From Arenibacter catalasegens (GTDB lineage Bacteria; Bacteroidota; Bacteroidia; Flavobacteriales; Flavobacteriaceae), in the NCBI RefSeq assembly GCF_002909235.1, contig NZ_PHQQ01000005.1:1-64000 (forward strand): 64,000 nucleotides of DNA, in the 5' to 3' direction. A program made the translations under genes and the position numbers. Within the stretch, counting starts at the first letter, position 1. Each line of letters opens with the position of its first letter. The notes beneath the pieces were generated by a model. That model was not told the DNA's origin, made no database searches, and saw only the letters and a program-made list of their open reading frames with translations. This document shows, one piece after another, positions 10,113 to 19,545 of this stretch.

Positions 10113-11573
10113 TTATTCAATTTTCCATTCCTGACTTTTTGCCGTTATTTCCACATCCCAAGATTGAGGTGGATTTGGTACGTACTTCGGGTCATTGTCC
10201 TTTAACGGGAGCGACTTAACAACAGTGAGAAGCTTATCAAAATTCTCTTTTTCTTCCGAAGTGTTTAGACTATCTATAATATTATTCCTTTCGTATGGAT
10301 CGTTCTTTAGGTCGAAGAATTTTTCAGGTTCTTTATTGGACCCTATATATAATTTATATTGCTCATTTCTAATTACCCTATCCCTATAGGCATATTGATT
10401 TTCTACACCCTTTTCCGTAAGGCGGGCGTTATTACCACCGCCCATGCCTAAAATCCATTCTCTTTCCGAGTTATCCGAGTTATTATACAGAACATTTTTA
10501 AACGATTTACCATCTATGTAATGATCGGCGTTGGCAGTAGTCCATTCACTTTTTTCAGCAACCCCTGCTATATCCAAGAAGGTGGGCAAAATATCCGTAA
10601 AATCGATCAGTGCATCAGATTCTTGATTGGATTTTATATGCCCTGGCCAACTCACTATAAAAGGTGCAGCAATTCCAGGTTCGGTAGTACTGGCTTTGCC
10701 ACCAACTATACTTTGGCCCCTATATGATCCCGTAATTGCTTTAGTAGTACCATTATCCGTGGTAAAAACAACGATGGTATTGTCTAATAATTCATTTTCT
10801 TTCAATGCCCCTAACAGCTCTCCAACAATCTTATCGGTATAACGTACCATGGCCTTATGTTTCCCTAAATTGTCTTCCGCCGACTCATCTGGCGTATTCA
10901 CAAATGGGGTATGGGTTAATACCATGGGGTAGTAAACAAAAAATGGAACCTCTTTTTTATCCGTTGTAAAATCTATTATAAAATCACGAAATACATCTGG
11001 CCCAAAACTACCATTATACGTCTTGCTCCCAGCCTTGGTGTAAATATAAGGATCTTGGTATCTCTCGGCACTCGCTTCAATACCACCCTCATAACCAGTC
11101 CACATACAAAATTCATCGAACCCACTTTTGGTAAGGGCATCTGGTTCTACCCGGAAATCATCAATTTGCCATTTCCCTGCGATACAGGTGGCATAACCAG
11201 CTCTTTGAAGCTCCTTTACCAATGAAGGATTCCTTGTTTCATCAAAATGGGCACCACCACCCCATCGGGGAACATCCCAATGATTGACCCACCCGTTCCT
11301 AAAAGGATACTGCCCCGTTAAGAGGGCTATTCTTGTGGGGGTACATTGGGGCATGGAATACACATTATTGAACTGCATTCCGGATTTGGACAGTGCGTCT
11401 ATGTTTGGAGTGATGATGTCCTGCGCACCATAACTGCTGATCCATTCCTTTCCCAAATCATCAACCAGAATAAACAATATATTTGGTGGGCGTTCACTAA
11501 CTTCTTTTGTTTTGACCATGTTTCCACAACCAAGTAAAAGCAAGCCGATAAAAGGCAAACAAACTCTATACAT
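10113..11573 (-). CDS. S1-family sulfatase lipoprotein (CTPTR type)
   Basis: A 486-residue sulfatase with a short lipoprotein signal (LLLGC, Cys 16). PPNILFILVDDLGKEW starts the fold, CTPTRIALLTG holds the formylglycine cysteine at 77, GKWQIDDF replaces the more common GKWHLG, and FTTDNGTTKA supplies the second metal-site Asp-Asn pair. The His-to-Gln change in the GKWH motif may alter sulfate-site geometry and deserves attention. It is the last gene of an operon with three more sulfatases; only 20 bases separate it from the gene upstream. The substrate is unknown. Confidence 0.9.
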   Translation of the reverse strand: MYRVCLPFIGLLLLGCGNMVKTKEVSERPPNILFILVDDLGKEWISSYGAQDIITPNIDALSKSGMQFNNVYSMPQCTPTRIALLTGQYPFRNGWVNHWDVPRWGGGAHFDETRNPSLVKELQRAGYATCIAGKWQIDDFRVEPDALTKSGFDEFCMWTGYEGGIEASAERYQDPYIYTKAGSKTYNGSFGPDVFRDFIIDFTTDKKEVPFFVYYPMVLTHTPFVNTPDESAEDNLGKHKAMVRYTDKIVGELLGALKENELLDNTIVVFTTDNGTTKAITGSYRGQSIVGGKASTTEPGIAAPFIVSWPGHIKSNQESDALIDFTDILPTFLDIAGVAEKSEWTTANADHYIDGKSFKNVLYNNSDNSEREWILGMGGGNNARLTEKGVENQYAYRDRVIRNEQYKLYIGSNKEPEKFFDLKNDPYERNNIIDSLNTSEEKENFDKLLTVVKSLPLKDNDPKYVPNPPQSWDVEITAKSQEWKIE

Positions 11574-11593
11574 GATATTTATTTAAGACTTTT

Positions 11594-13129
11594 CTATATT
11601 TTCTTATAGATATGCTGTAGGTCCAATTTATCCTCCATTGTTTTTTGTAGTTCCAATAGATCGGTAAATAGTGCTTTTACTTTTTCCGAATACTCAGGGT
11701 TATCGGCCAGGTCGTTCATTTCATTGGGATCTTTTTCCAGATCGAACAAAAGCACCTTTTCTATTTTTGGATACACCAAAAGTTTAAACCCATCTTTGCG
11801 TATCATGCGCTGAACATCGATATAGGCACCATAAACGCCATTGTAATGACTTTCCTGTCTTTCCCCTTTAATGATATCCATAAAACTGTTGAACTGTACA
11901 TAGTCCGGTTTCTCCAAGTTTGCCAACTCTAGGGTCGTTGCCATAATATCCTGCAAATAAACATCCTGGGGCAAACGCTTTCCCTTGGGAATACCCGGCC
12001 CCATTACCATCATTGGAATGCGCACACTATGATCGAACATACTTTGTTTTCCTATCAGTCCGTGGTGGCCTACTGAAAGTCCGTGGTCAGCTCCGAAAAA
12101 GATATAGGTATTGTCCATTTTACCGGTGGCCTCCAAAGAGTCCAATATGATACCGATCTGTTCGTCCATATGGCTTAAAAGGGCATAATATTCCTGACGG
12201 TGTACCTTAACGGCATATTCCGTTCTTGGATATGGGGCCAGTGCCTCGTCCCTTAGACTTGGCTGATTGCCCATATCATCTTTCCATGGGTATTCTGGCA
12301 AGAAATTTTCAGGAACCTTGATACTTTCCAGTGGATACATATCCAAAAACCTTTGTGGAGCCTGTCTTGGATCATGGGTGGCGTTAAAGGCTAGGTACAT
12401 AAAAAACGGATCGTCTTTTTGCTTGGCCGTTTCTATGAATGATAGGGCATCGTCACGAACCACTTCGCTCCAGTGTTTTCCACCTTCCCAAAAGCCACCT
12501 TGTAGGGTGTCCGTAGGTGACCACTCTGTATCATCTGGACCTGTTGGCCTACCATAGCCCAAAGGCATATAGTCGTTCCAATCTTTCATATTCCCGGATT
12601 CCTCTTTCCACTTCTTTATGGATGCCCCCAATTTATTGGCATGATCTTTTGGCATGCCCGGACGAATATGTCTGGTATCATTAAAGATGGTGCCAGCAGG
12701 TGCCTGCACATGCCATTTTCCCGTCATATAGGTGTCATAACCCTGCTTTTCCATTAATCTGCTCCAGGTCTGGTTCAGCGCAGTCGAGTCGCCCTTGGAC
12801 CATAAGTCACTTTTATCCTTTGCATTCCAAATATAGGAACCTGAGATGATCATAGCCCTTGAAGCCACGCAAATAGCACCGTTCCAACCTCCCATATTAT
12901 AGGCATGGGTAAAGGAAGTACCCCCGTTTACCAACCTATCCAAATTAGGGGTATGCACCTCATCAAAACCCAAGGCCCTGATACTTTCAAAGGTCTGGTC
13001 ATCGGCGAATAGAAAAACGATATTTGGCCTGTCTGGATTTTGTCCCTGCGCTTCTTTGTCTTTGGGAGCTTGTTTACACGCAGCTGTTAATATTATCAAC
13101 AACGCTATCAAACTTTTGGTTATTCTCAT
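11594..13129 (-). CDS. S1-family sulfatase lipoprotein (CVASR type)
   Basis: The frame opens with TTG at 13144, but the ATG at 13129 gives a clean lipoprotein signal (RITKSLIALLIILTAAC, Cys at about 18) and is preferred, giving 511 residues. RPNIVFLFADDQ starts the sulfatase fold. ICVASRAMIISG carries the formylglycine cysteine near 87, with Ala at the usual Pro position. GKWHVQAP and FGADHGLSVGHHG complete the active-site landmarks. DHGLSVGHHG resembles iduronate-2-sulfatase-like and choline-sulfatase-like members. It is the third gene of the four-sulfatase operon, 62 bases after the gene upstream. The substrate is unknown; in this context an algal polysaccharide fragment is likely. Confidence 0.9.
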   Translation of the reverse strand: MRITKSLIALLIILTAACKQAPKDKEAQGQNPDRPNIVFLFADDQTFESIRALGFDEVHTPNLDRLVNGGTSFTHAYNMGGWNGAICVASRAMIISGSYIWNAKDKSDLWSKGDSTALNQTWSRLMEKQGYDTYMTGKWHVQAPAGTIFNDTRHIRPGMPKDHANKLGASIKKWKEESGNMKDWNDYMPLGYGRPTGPDDTEWSPTDTLQGGFWEGGKHWSEVVRDDALSFIETAKQKDDPFFMYLAFNATHDPRQAPQRFLDMYPLESIKVPENFLPEYPWKDDMGNQPSLRDEALAPYPRTEYAVKVHRQEYYALLSHMDEQIGIILDSLEATGKMDNTYIFFGADHGLSVGHHGLIGKQSMFDHSVRIPMMVMGPGIPKGKRLPQDVYLQDIMATTLELANLEKPDYVQFNSFMDIIKGERQESHYNGVYGAYIDVQRMIRKDGFKLLVYPKIEKVLLFDLEKDPNEMNDLADNPEYSEKVKALFTDLLELQKTMEDKLDLQHIYKKI

Positions 13130-13191
13130 AATAGCTATTTTCAATTTTAATTCTTAATCCGTGATCGGTTAATTATTTAACAATGGATATT

Positions 13192-14637
13192 TCAATAATC
13201 GTTGCCTTCTGCACTGTTCTCTACAGAGGTTTTCCATTTTCTCCATTCAACTACCATTTCTTGCAGTTTTTCCGGTCTTTCAATCGCCAAATTATAACTT
13301 TCGGCAGCATCGTCCAAAATATTGTACAGCTCGAAATTTTCACCATTATCCTTACTATAGATTTTGAACTGGTTATCGATTAACGCTGCTTGACCTTGAA
13401 ACTCAAACGCTAAAGGTTCTGACCTCTTTGTTACACTACCATTTACAAAGGGAAGCAGGTCCATGCCATCATATGGTCTATTCTGATTTACCAGGTCCCA
13501 GCCTAATATATTTGCTATGGTCGGAAAATAATCCGAAGTAAAACAAGGGACTTTTACTTTGGTGCCCGGTTTAATTTTTCCCTGCCATTCCATAATACCA
13601 GGGACCCTGATACCTCCTTCATAAAGGCTCCTTTTCCTACCCTTTAATCCTTTGGTAAGTCCTTGTGTTCTACCTGTGACCGATTTTCCTTCAGGGCCAT
13701 TATCACTAGTATAGAAAAGCACCGTATTTTCAGCGATGCCCAATTCCTTTAATTTATCACGTAATCGCCCCACTTGTTTGTCCAAAGCGGTTATAACTCC
13801 ATAATAGTGTTGTTGATCTTCAGAAAGGTCACTATAGGGCTTTCGGTCTTCATCCCCTGCCAAAACGGGTAAATGGGGAGTATGGAACCAGATAATACTC
13901 AAAAATGGTTTATCACTATTTACCGCATGCTCAATAAAGGGAATAGCCCTATCCATAATAACCCGGGAATCGTCCCCCTCTAAATTCTCGGTTTCTATTT
14001 TTCCTGGGCCTGTCCAGTAATAAGTTCCAAACGGCTTTCCTTCCACCAAAGATCCATTCACGTCTCCTGAAGATTTAGAAGGAGTTACCATTGGATTCCA
14101 AGTTGGGACTTTGGATTCTGTCACAAAACTTTCATCAAAGCCATGCTCCCACGGTGGGGCATAATGCTCGTCATTTTCTTTTTTACCTCCCCTATTGGCA
14201 TCCAAGGTGTCGCGTGTAAGGGTGCCCAAATGCCATTTCCCAAAATGGCCCGTAACATACCCCTCTGCCTTCACCATTTCACCTAAGGTTTTCTCCTGTT
14301 CCTTTATATGCCCACAATTCGCCGTGCAAATGCCATAGCGCAGCGGATGTCTGCCCGTCATTACACTCCCACGGGTTGGGGAACATACCGCTGAAGCGGC
14401 ATAGAAACGTTCAAAAACTGCTCCGTTGGCCGCCATGGCGTCCAAATTAGGGGTCTTTAGATGTGGATGAGCGTTATAACCGGTATCGCCCCAGCCTTGG
14501 TCATCAGCCATCAACAAGATAATATTGGGAGGTTTATCCACAGTTAGATCAGGTTCCGCTTTTTTTGGACTTTCTAAACAACCCATCAAAGAAACCGTTA
14601 CTAGTAACCAATAGAAAATAAACGTAATTTTTTTCAT
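13192..14637 (-). CDS. S1-family sulfatase lipoprotein (CSPTR type)
   Basis: The frame opens at a TTG (14652), but the ATG at 14637, preceded by AACAGG, gives the expected lipoprotein signal (MKKITFIFYWLLVTVSLMGC) and 481 residues. PPNIILLMADDQGWGDTGYN begins the fold; CSPTRGSVMTGRHPLR holds the formylglycine cysteine at about 85; GKWHLGTLTRD and YTSDNGPEGKS are the other active-site landmarks. The GWGDTGYN and SDNGPEG patterns are those of arylsulfatase A/GALNS-type enzymes. It is the second gene of the operon. Function as an exo- or endo-sulfatase cannot be told apart. Confidence 0.9.
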   Translation of the reverse strand: MKKITFIFYWLLVTVSLMGCLESPKKAEPDLTVDKPPNIILLMADDQGWGDTGYNAHPHLKTPNLDAMAANGAVFERFYAASAVCSPTRGSVMTGRHPLRYGICTANCGHIKEQEKTLGEMVKAEGYVTGHFGKWHLGTLTRDTLDANRGGKKENDEHYAPPWEHGFDESFVTESKVPTWNPMVTPSKSSGDVNGSLVEGKPFGTYYWTGPGKIETENLEGDDSRVIMDRAIPFIEHAVNSDKPFLSIIWFHTPHLPVLAGDEDRKPYSDLSEDQQHYYGVITALDKQVGRLRDKLKELGIAENTVLFYTSDNGPEGKSVTGRTQGLTKGLKGRKRSLYEGGIRVPGIMEWQGKIKPGTKVKVPCFTSDYFPTIANILGWDLVNQNRPYDGMDLLPFVNGSVTKRSEPLAFEFQGQAALIDNQFKIYSKDNGENFELYNILDDAAESYNLAIERPEKLQEMVVEWRKWKTSVENSAEGNDY

Positions 14638-14708
14638 CCTGTTCAAGACCAATTCACCATTTTTTAATTAAACCTTTGAAAATATAAAGTCCAAGATAAG
14701 TTTTACTT

Positions 14709-16562
14709 TTAAAGTTTTTCGATATAGACATAGTAAGCAGGGTGCACCCTGCCATCCTTATCTATTAGTTGTGCTTCCATATCATATTTTCCTGCCGGAA
14801 TTTTAGCGGTAAAAGACACTTCTTTTTGGTCTTTTTCAATTTTGGCTGTTTGGTCCACGTCCGCAACATATAAATATGCTTTTTCAAAATCGTCTTTTAC
14901 ACTGGCTGGCATTGTCCTATCCAGTTCCACAATTTTCTCCTGTGCGGGAAAGGTTTGGTTTATGGCCAGCCCACTTTCTCTTGGAAATCGGCAAAGGCTG
15001 ATTTTATATTCACCATCCTCGATAAAGTCTATTTTCCATCTTCCAGTGGCCTGGGTAGCACTAACAGCACCATATTGATGCCACATATGCCCAAATTTAC
15101 CAGTTAACATATCATGGGCGGAAATACGGCTGGGATTTTCCTTAGGGGAACCAACCTTAATATAGGCATATCGTTCGTTTACGCCTTCATCCATAAATGA
15201 CTGCCACCATTTTTCATAACCCTCGGCCAGTTTCTCAACCACTTCTGGATGTTGAGAAAAAACATTTTTAGTCTGACTTCTATCACTGTTCATGTTATAA
15301 AGTTCAGTACCATTTACAAACCGCCAATTGTCATCCATTACGGAATACTTCCTGTATTTCACCAAATTTTGAAGCCTCTGGGTATCTATGTATAGCACCC
15401 GATTTGGCCAATCTTCAGCCTGGTCATAAAGTAAAGGTTTCAAGCTTTTACCGTCCAAAGGTTTTACTTGATTAAAATCGAGGCCCAAAAGATCCACAAA
15501 GGTCGGCAGTAAATCATATGCGGCGGCCAGCTTATTTATATCTTTTCCTCCTGTAAGTTGTCCATCTGGCCAACGAATAAAAAGAGGAACTCGGTGACCG
15601 CCTTCGTATTCACTTCCCTTCTGCCCCCGTAATCCAGCATCAAAAACCTTATTTCCACCTGCGGTACCATTGTCTGTCATAAAAATTAAGATCGTATTGT
15701 CCGCTATTTTTAATTCGTCCAATTTCTTTTGTAACAACTTAAAATTATCATCAATGTTAGTTATCATGCCGTAAAAACGTTGTTGGGATTCCTCTAGGCC
15801 CTTTACATCCTTGTACATATCCAAATATTCTTTGGGAAGGTTCAAAGGACCATGGGGCGCATTGGTGGCTATATAACAGAAAAAAGGGTCGTTTTTGTTT
15901 TCTTCTATAAAGTTCATTGCCTCTGAAAAGAAAACATCGGTGCAGTAACCCTTGTATTTTTGGGTTTGACTATTGTGCCAATAGGTATCATCAAAATAAT
16001 CGTTGCTCCAATAATCTGGACCTTGAGTAATTCCTCCCCCACCATGACGAACAACCTCATGAAATCCTCTGTCTTCAGGTCGGTATGGATAATTATCTCC
16101 CAAATGCCATTTTCCAAACATACCATTCGTATATCCGTTTTGAGCCAATACCTGAGGCAAAATAACCTCATCCTCAAAAAGTATGGAACGTCCAGTTATA
16201 GTGTGGAACACATTTATCCTATTCGTGTGCCTCCCAGTCATTATGGCTCCACGAGTAGGCGCACAGGTAGTGGAAACGTGAAAATTATTCAGTCGGACCG
16301 ACTCTTTATAAAAAGCATCAATGTTGGGCGTTTTAATGTAAGGATTACCATAACAACCCAAATCACCCATCCCTTGGTCATCTGTAATTACAATGATGAC
16401 GTTGGGCTTTTTCTTTATGGTACTTTGAGCAGTTGAAATTATTGGTAGGATAAATGCAGCCAAAATAAAAACCTGAAGGTTTCTTGCCAAATAACCGAAT
16501 GGACTTAAGTTGTCTTCAATCATAATTAAACTTAATTTATTTTTGAACAATTTAGTTATCAT
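14709..16562 (-). CDS. S1-family sulfatase with C-terminal beta domain (CAPTR type)
   Basis: First gene of the operon, 617 residues and longer than its neighbours. The start at 16562 or the internal Met 14 are both possible; the latter gives a 33-residue signal peptide (ends ISTAQS) and may be the true start. KPNVIIVITDDQGMGDLGCYG begins the sulfatase fold, TTCAPTRGAIMTGRH has the formylglycine cysteine at 100, GKWHLGDNYPYRPEDRGF and FMTDNGTAGG are the other landmarks. Residues about 480-617 form an extra beta-rich domain of the kind seen at the C-terminus of some arylsulfatases, possibly for substrate contact. The substrate is unknown. No upstream TAnnTTTG element is obvious. Confidence 0.88.
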   Translation of the reverse strand: MITKLFKNKLSLIMIEDNLSPFGYLARNLQVFILAAFILPIISTAQSTIKKKPNVIIVITDDQGMGDLGCYGNPYIKTPNIDAFYKESVRLNNFHVSTTCAPTRGAIMTGRHTNRINVFHTITGRSILFEDEVILPQVLAQNGYTNGMFGKWHLGDNYPYRPEDRGFHEVVRHGGGGITQGPDYWSNDYFDDTYWHNSQTQKYKGYCTDVFFSEAMNFIEENKNDPFFCYIATNAPHGPLNLPKEYLDMYKDVKGLEESQQRFYGMITNIDDNFKLLQKKLDELKIADNTILIFMTDNGTAGGNKVFDAGLRGQKGSEYEGGHRVPLFIRWPDGQLTGGKDINKLAAAYDLLPTFVDLLGLDFNQVKPLDGKSLKPLLYDQAEDWPNRVLYIDTQRLQNLVKYRKYSVMDDNWRFVNGTELYNMNSDRSQTKNVFSQHPEVVEKLAEGYEKWWQSFMDEGVNERYAYIKVGSPKENPSRISAHDMLTGKFGHMWHQYGAVSATQATGRWKIDFIEDGEYKISLCRFPRESGLAINQTFPAQEKIVELDRTMPASVKDDFEKAYLYVADVDQTAKIEKDQKEVSFTAKIPAGKYDMEAQLIDKDGRVHPAYYVYIEKL

Positions 16563-16940
16563 TTCTATTATTTATTGTAAAAATATTATCCAATTATGAT
16601 ACTATTTCATAGTTACAGCAAATATTTATTGTGAGTCTGGAGAACCCAAAATCATGGCAACTTACTTTGAAAAAGGTTGTAAAGTTAAAATTTTGGGGTT
16701 TTTCAGCCATAATAATATTAAACTGTAGATAAATTAATATCCGGGATTTTGAACAAGATTTTCGTTATTACGCAATTAATCGGTTGGAATAGGAAACAAT
16801 AATTCCTTAATGTTCTTCTTTAATTCACGAATTAACCAAAAAAATTAGAATTAGAATTCTTTTCACATCATAAATCTACTTGCAAAATTGCAACGAATTA
16901 TAATGCTAGCATTTAAAAATCCCGTAATGGGTACGCTCGT
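16563..16940. other. Intergenic stretch upstream of the sulfatase operon
   Basis: About 380 AT-rich bases that should contain the promoter of the four-sulfatase operon. I could not find a confident -7 element or a clear regulator site. Confidence 0.45.
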
Positions 16941-17342
16941 TTACTTTTTAATTAGTTCAATGGTTTGTTGGATATTTTTGTCAGCCCCTTTCAAAATACC
17001 TTTTTCCTTAAACAAATTGTAAATTATTTTTTTCTCTGACACACTAAAATTACGATCTTTAAACCAATCATTTATTTGAATCTTCTCGCTCTCCTCTTCG
17101 GCTAGTTGCTGTATTTCACCGGACACTATATGCCAATACACCCACCTGTTACTTGCTAAGGCAAAACCAATATCACCATTGATAAGCGATTTTACGGGTT
17201 TGTTTCTTAATCTCTCTCCATTGTCCAAGACGGCCAAAGTTTTGGTAAGACGTACCACCTCCGAAAAAGAATACCTAAAAAAATCGCCAAATCCGTTTTG
17301 ACTTACATTACATAATTGATCTCCTACTTTTAAGTCTTCCAT
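16941..17342 (-). CDS. Hypothetical protein (133 residues)
   Basis: Soluble, charged protein without signal peptide or membrane segment. The N-terminal half (MEDLKVGDQLCNVSQNGFGDFF) looks like a short beta-barrel-like segment with VLDNGERL; the C-terminal half is helical and Lys/Glu-rich. I do not recognise a family. It is transcribed divergently from the PhnA-type gene, with 200 bases between. The ATG at 17342 is the only reasonable start. Confidence 0.6.
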   Translation of the reverse strand: MEDLKVGDQLCNVSQNGFGDFFRYSFSEVVRLTKTLAVLDNGERLRNKPVKSLINGDIGFALASNRWVYWHIVSGEIQQLAEEESEKIQINDWFKDRNFSVSEKKIIYNLFKEKGILKGADKNIQQTIELIKK

Positions 17343-17517
17343 CTAAAAAAGGAAACAAAAATAAAACTCCATTAGGCTTATACAACCCTTATCCCCCATA
17401 ACTTATAAACAATACCAAATCACAGTATCATGTAAAAAATGGATATCCAGTAGAGTTGCCCATAAATCTACCTACCCATTTTTACCATTTCCATGGTACC
17501 CATTAATTCAATTCGTT

Positions 17518-17525
17518 TATTTTTG
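17518..17525 (+). promoter_or_regulatory. Probable -7 element for the PhnA-type gene
   Basis: TATTTTTG matches TAnnTTTG and lies about 20 bases upstream of the ATG at 17546. The -33 region is weak. Confidence 0.4.
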
Positions 17526-17545
17526 TCCTTACAAAATCTATTATA

Positions 17546-18124
17546 ATGAATATTGAGAGAGAATTGGGTAAAAGAAGCAACCACCAATGTGAGTTATGTG
17601 CAAGTACTGAAAAATTAAGTGCATTGGAAGTTCAACCCCCAAAAAATGGTGATTTGGAAGGTAATCTATTAGTTTGTGAAATCTGCAAGGATCAAATAGA
17701 AAATCCAGACAACACAGACCCCAATCACTGGCGATGTTTAAATGATAGTATGTGGAGCGAGCATACTCCAGTTAAGGTAATAGCCTGGCGCATGTTGAGT
17801 AGGCTGAGAAAAGAAGGATGGCCCCAAGATTTACTAGACATGTTGTATTTGGAAGAAGACATATTGGAATGGGCCAAGGCTACAGGAGAGGGTGCTCCTT
17901 CGGAGAATCAAATTATTCATAGAGACAGCAACGGTGTAGTTCTTGAAGCCGGCGATAGCGTTGTCCTTATTAAGGACCTACCGGTTAAAGGATCGAGCAT
18001 GGTTGCTAAAAGAGGTACGGCCGTAAGGCGAGTTTCCTTAGATCATGAAAACGCGGAATATATTGAAGGTAAAGTAGACGGACAACAAATTGTTATCCTG
18101 ACGAAATTTGTTAAAAAATTATAG
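17546..18124 (+). CDS. PhnA/YjdM-type zinc-ribbon protein
   Basis: This 192-residue protein has the layout of PhnA-domain proteins. An N-terminal zinc ribbon has paired cysteines (CELC near residue 15 and CEIC near 44), and the C-terminal PhnA domain begins at DSNGVVLEAGDSVVLIKDLPVKG (about 130-190). Despite the name, these proteins are not phosphonate lyases; the YjdM/PhnA family has no firmly settled role. The middle helical segment (HWRCLNDSMWSEHTPVKVIAWRML) is also characteristic. It precedes the MFS transporter gene by about 100 bases and may be cotranscribed with it. Confidence 0.88.
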   Translation: MNIERELGKRSNHQCELCASTEKLSALEVQPPKNGDLEGNLLVCEICKDQIENPDNTDPNHWRCLNDSMWSEHTPVKVIAWRMLSRLRKEGWPQDLLDMLYLEEDILEWAKATGEGAPSENQIIHRDSNGVVLEAGDSVVLIKDLPVKGSSMVAKRGTAVRRVSLDHENAEYIEGKVDGQQIVILTKFVKKL

Positions 18125-18228
18125 TTCCACTTTACTAAATCAAGAATTTTTAATTTTATAAGGCCAGATTATTCCTAAAAGTCTACGATTGGAATTTTTA
18201 TTTAGGTACGGTTAACAACAAATTGTTC

Positions 18229-19497
18229 ATGGCGAGAAAAGACCCATATGCTGCGTTGAAATATAAGGAGTTTAACGTTTTTTTGATGGTCCGTTTTGCT
18301 ATGGTTTTTGCATGGTCCATGCAATTTGTGGTCATAGAATGGGAAGTCTACTCTTTGACAAAAAACCCACTTTCCCTAGGATTGATAGGGCTTATGGAGG
18401 TTATCCCTGCAGTATCATTGGCTTTGTTTGCTGGCCACATCGTTGATCAAAAAGAAAAGAAGGGTTTACTTATTAAATGTATTTTCGGTTTTTCGTTAAT
18501 AAGCTTGGGTTTGTTTTTACTTACCTGGCCTCAAATTATTAGTGAATGGTCTAAAAACACCATTTTGTATTCCATCTATTTTTTGGTATTTCTTGGTGGT
18601 ATTGTAAGAGCTTTTTTAGGGCCGACTATATTTTCGTTATTTGCATTAATTGTTCCCAAAAAAGTTTATCCCAATGCCGCTACCTGGAGTAGCTCTGTTT
18701 GGCAAATGGCAGCTGTGCTGGGTCCCGCTCTAGCGGGATTTAGCATAAATTTAATCGGAGTGCATTGGTCCATGTGCCTAATTTTTGCCTTTTCTTTAAT
18801 GGCACTCTTAATTTTAACCAAGATTGAAAAGAAACCTATTTTAAACCCTAATATTGGCGAACCCATCATGAAAAGTTTAAAGGAAGGGGTGAAATTTGTA
18901 TTTGGGACAAAAATTATTTTGGGGGCCATTACCTTGGATATGGTTGCCGTACTTTTTGGTGGAGCCGTGGCGCTGTTGCCCATTTATGCCCAAGATATTC
19001 TAAAAGTTGGACCAGAGGGATTTGGAATTTTAAGAGCTGCCCCGGCTGTAGGCGCATTGGTTATTATGTTTACTTCCGCCTATTTTCCTTTAAATAAACG
19101 TGCTGGCCTAAAACTTCTAGGGTCTATTTTTGGATTTGGAATTTGCATCATAGTATTTGGGCTTTCTACTTGGTTCTGGATTTCGGTAATCGCCCTCTTT
19201 TTCAGTGGCGTTACCGATGGAATTTCTATGATTATTCGACAAACCATTTTACAATTAAGGACACCCGACCATATGCGCGGTAGGGTAGCATCCGTGAATT
19301 CCATGTTCGTTGGGTCTTCCAATGAGCTAGGCGCCTTTGAAAGTGGTCTTACGGCCAAACTGATGGGAACGGTTACCGCAGTCGTTTTTGGTGGGTGTAT
19401 GACCTTAATTACGGTGTTTTTCACGGGGGCCATCTCCCCTACCTTTAGAAAATTGGATTTGCGAAAAGATTTGGAAGAACACGAAAACAGCGAGTAA
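18229..19497 (+). CDS. MFS transporter (EntS/MFS_3-like)
   Basis: A 422-residue major facilitator protein with about 12 hydrophobic segments. The frame opens with a TTG six bases earlier, but ATG at 18229 is preferred. The loop 2-3 motif appears as GHIVDQKEKK near residue 75 in place of the standard GxxxDRxGRR, and the set of hydrophobic segments fits the MFS_3 (enterobactin-exporter-like) group. The substrate is unknown. The stop codon at 19495-19497 directly abuts the IS3 element; the length is normal for the family, so the gene is probably intact, though the last residues could have been altered by the insertion. Confidence 0.85.
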   Translation: MARKDPYAALKYKEFNVFLMVRFAMVFAWSMQFVVIEWEVYSLTKNPLSLGLIGLMEVIPAVSLALFAGHIVDQKEKKGLLIKCIFGFSLISLGLFLLTWPQIISEWSKNTILYSIYFLVFLGGIVRAFLGPTIFSLFALIVPKKVYPNAATWSSSVWQMAAVLGPALAGFSINLIGVHWSMCLIFAFSLMALLILTKIEKKPILNPNIGEPIMKSLKEGVKFVFGTKIILGAITLDMVAVLFGGAVALLPIYAQDILKVGPEGFGILRAAPAVGALVIMFTSAYFPLNKRAGLKLLGSIFGFGICIIVFGLSTWFWISVIALFFSGVTDGISMIIRQTILQLRTPDHMRGRVASVNSMFVGSSNELGAFESGLTAKLMGTVTAVVFGGCMTLITVFFTGAISPTFRKLDLRKDLEEHENSE

Positions 19498-19545
19498 TAC
19501 ACTACTCCCCATCTGTAAGACAGCTTAAAGGTATTCCTTAGTTTA

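Noticed and set aside
15960-16436. 158-codon plus-strand frame opposite a sulfatase
   Set aside because: It is the antisense shadow of the well-supported sulfatase gene on the other strand.
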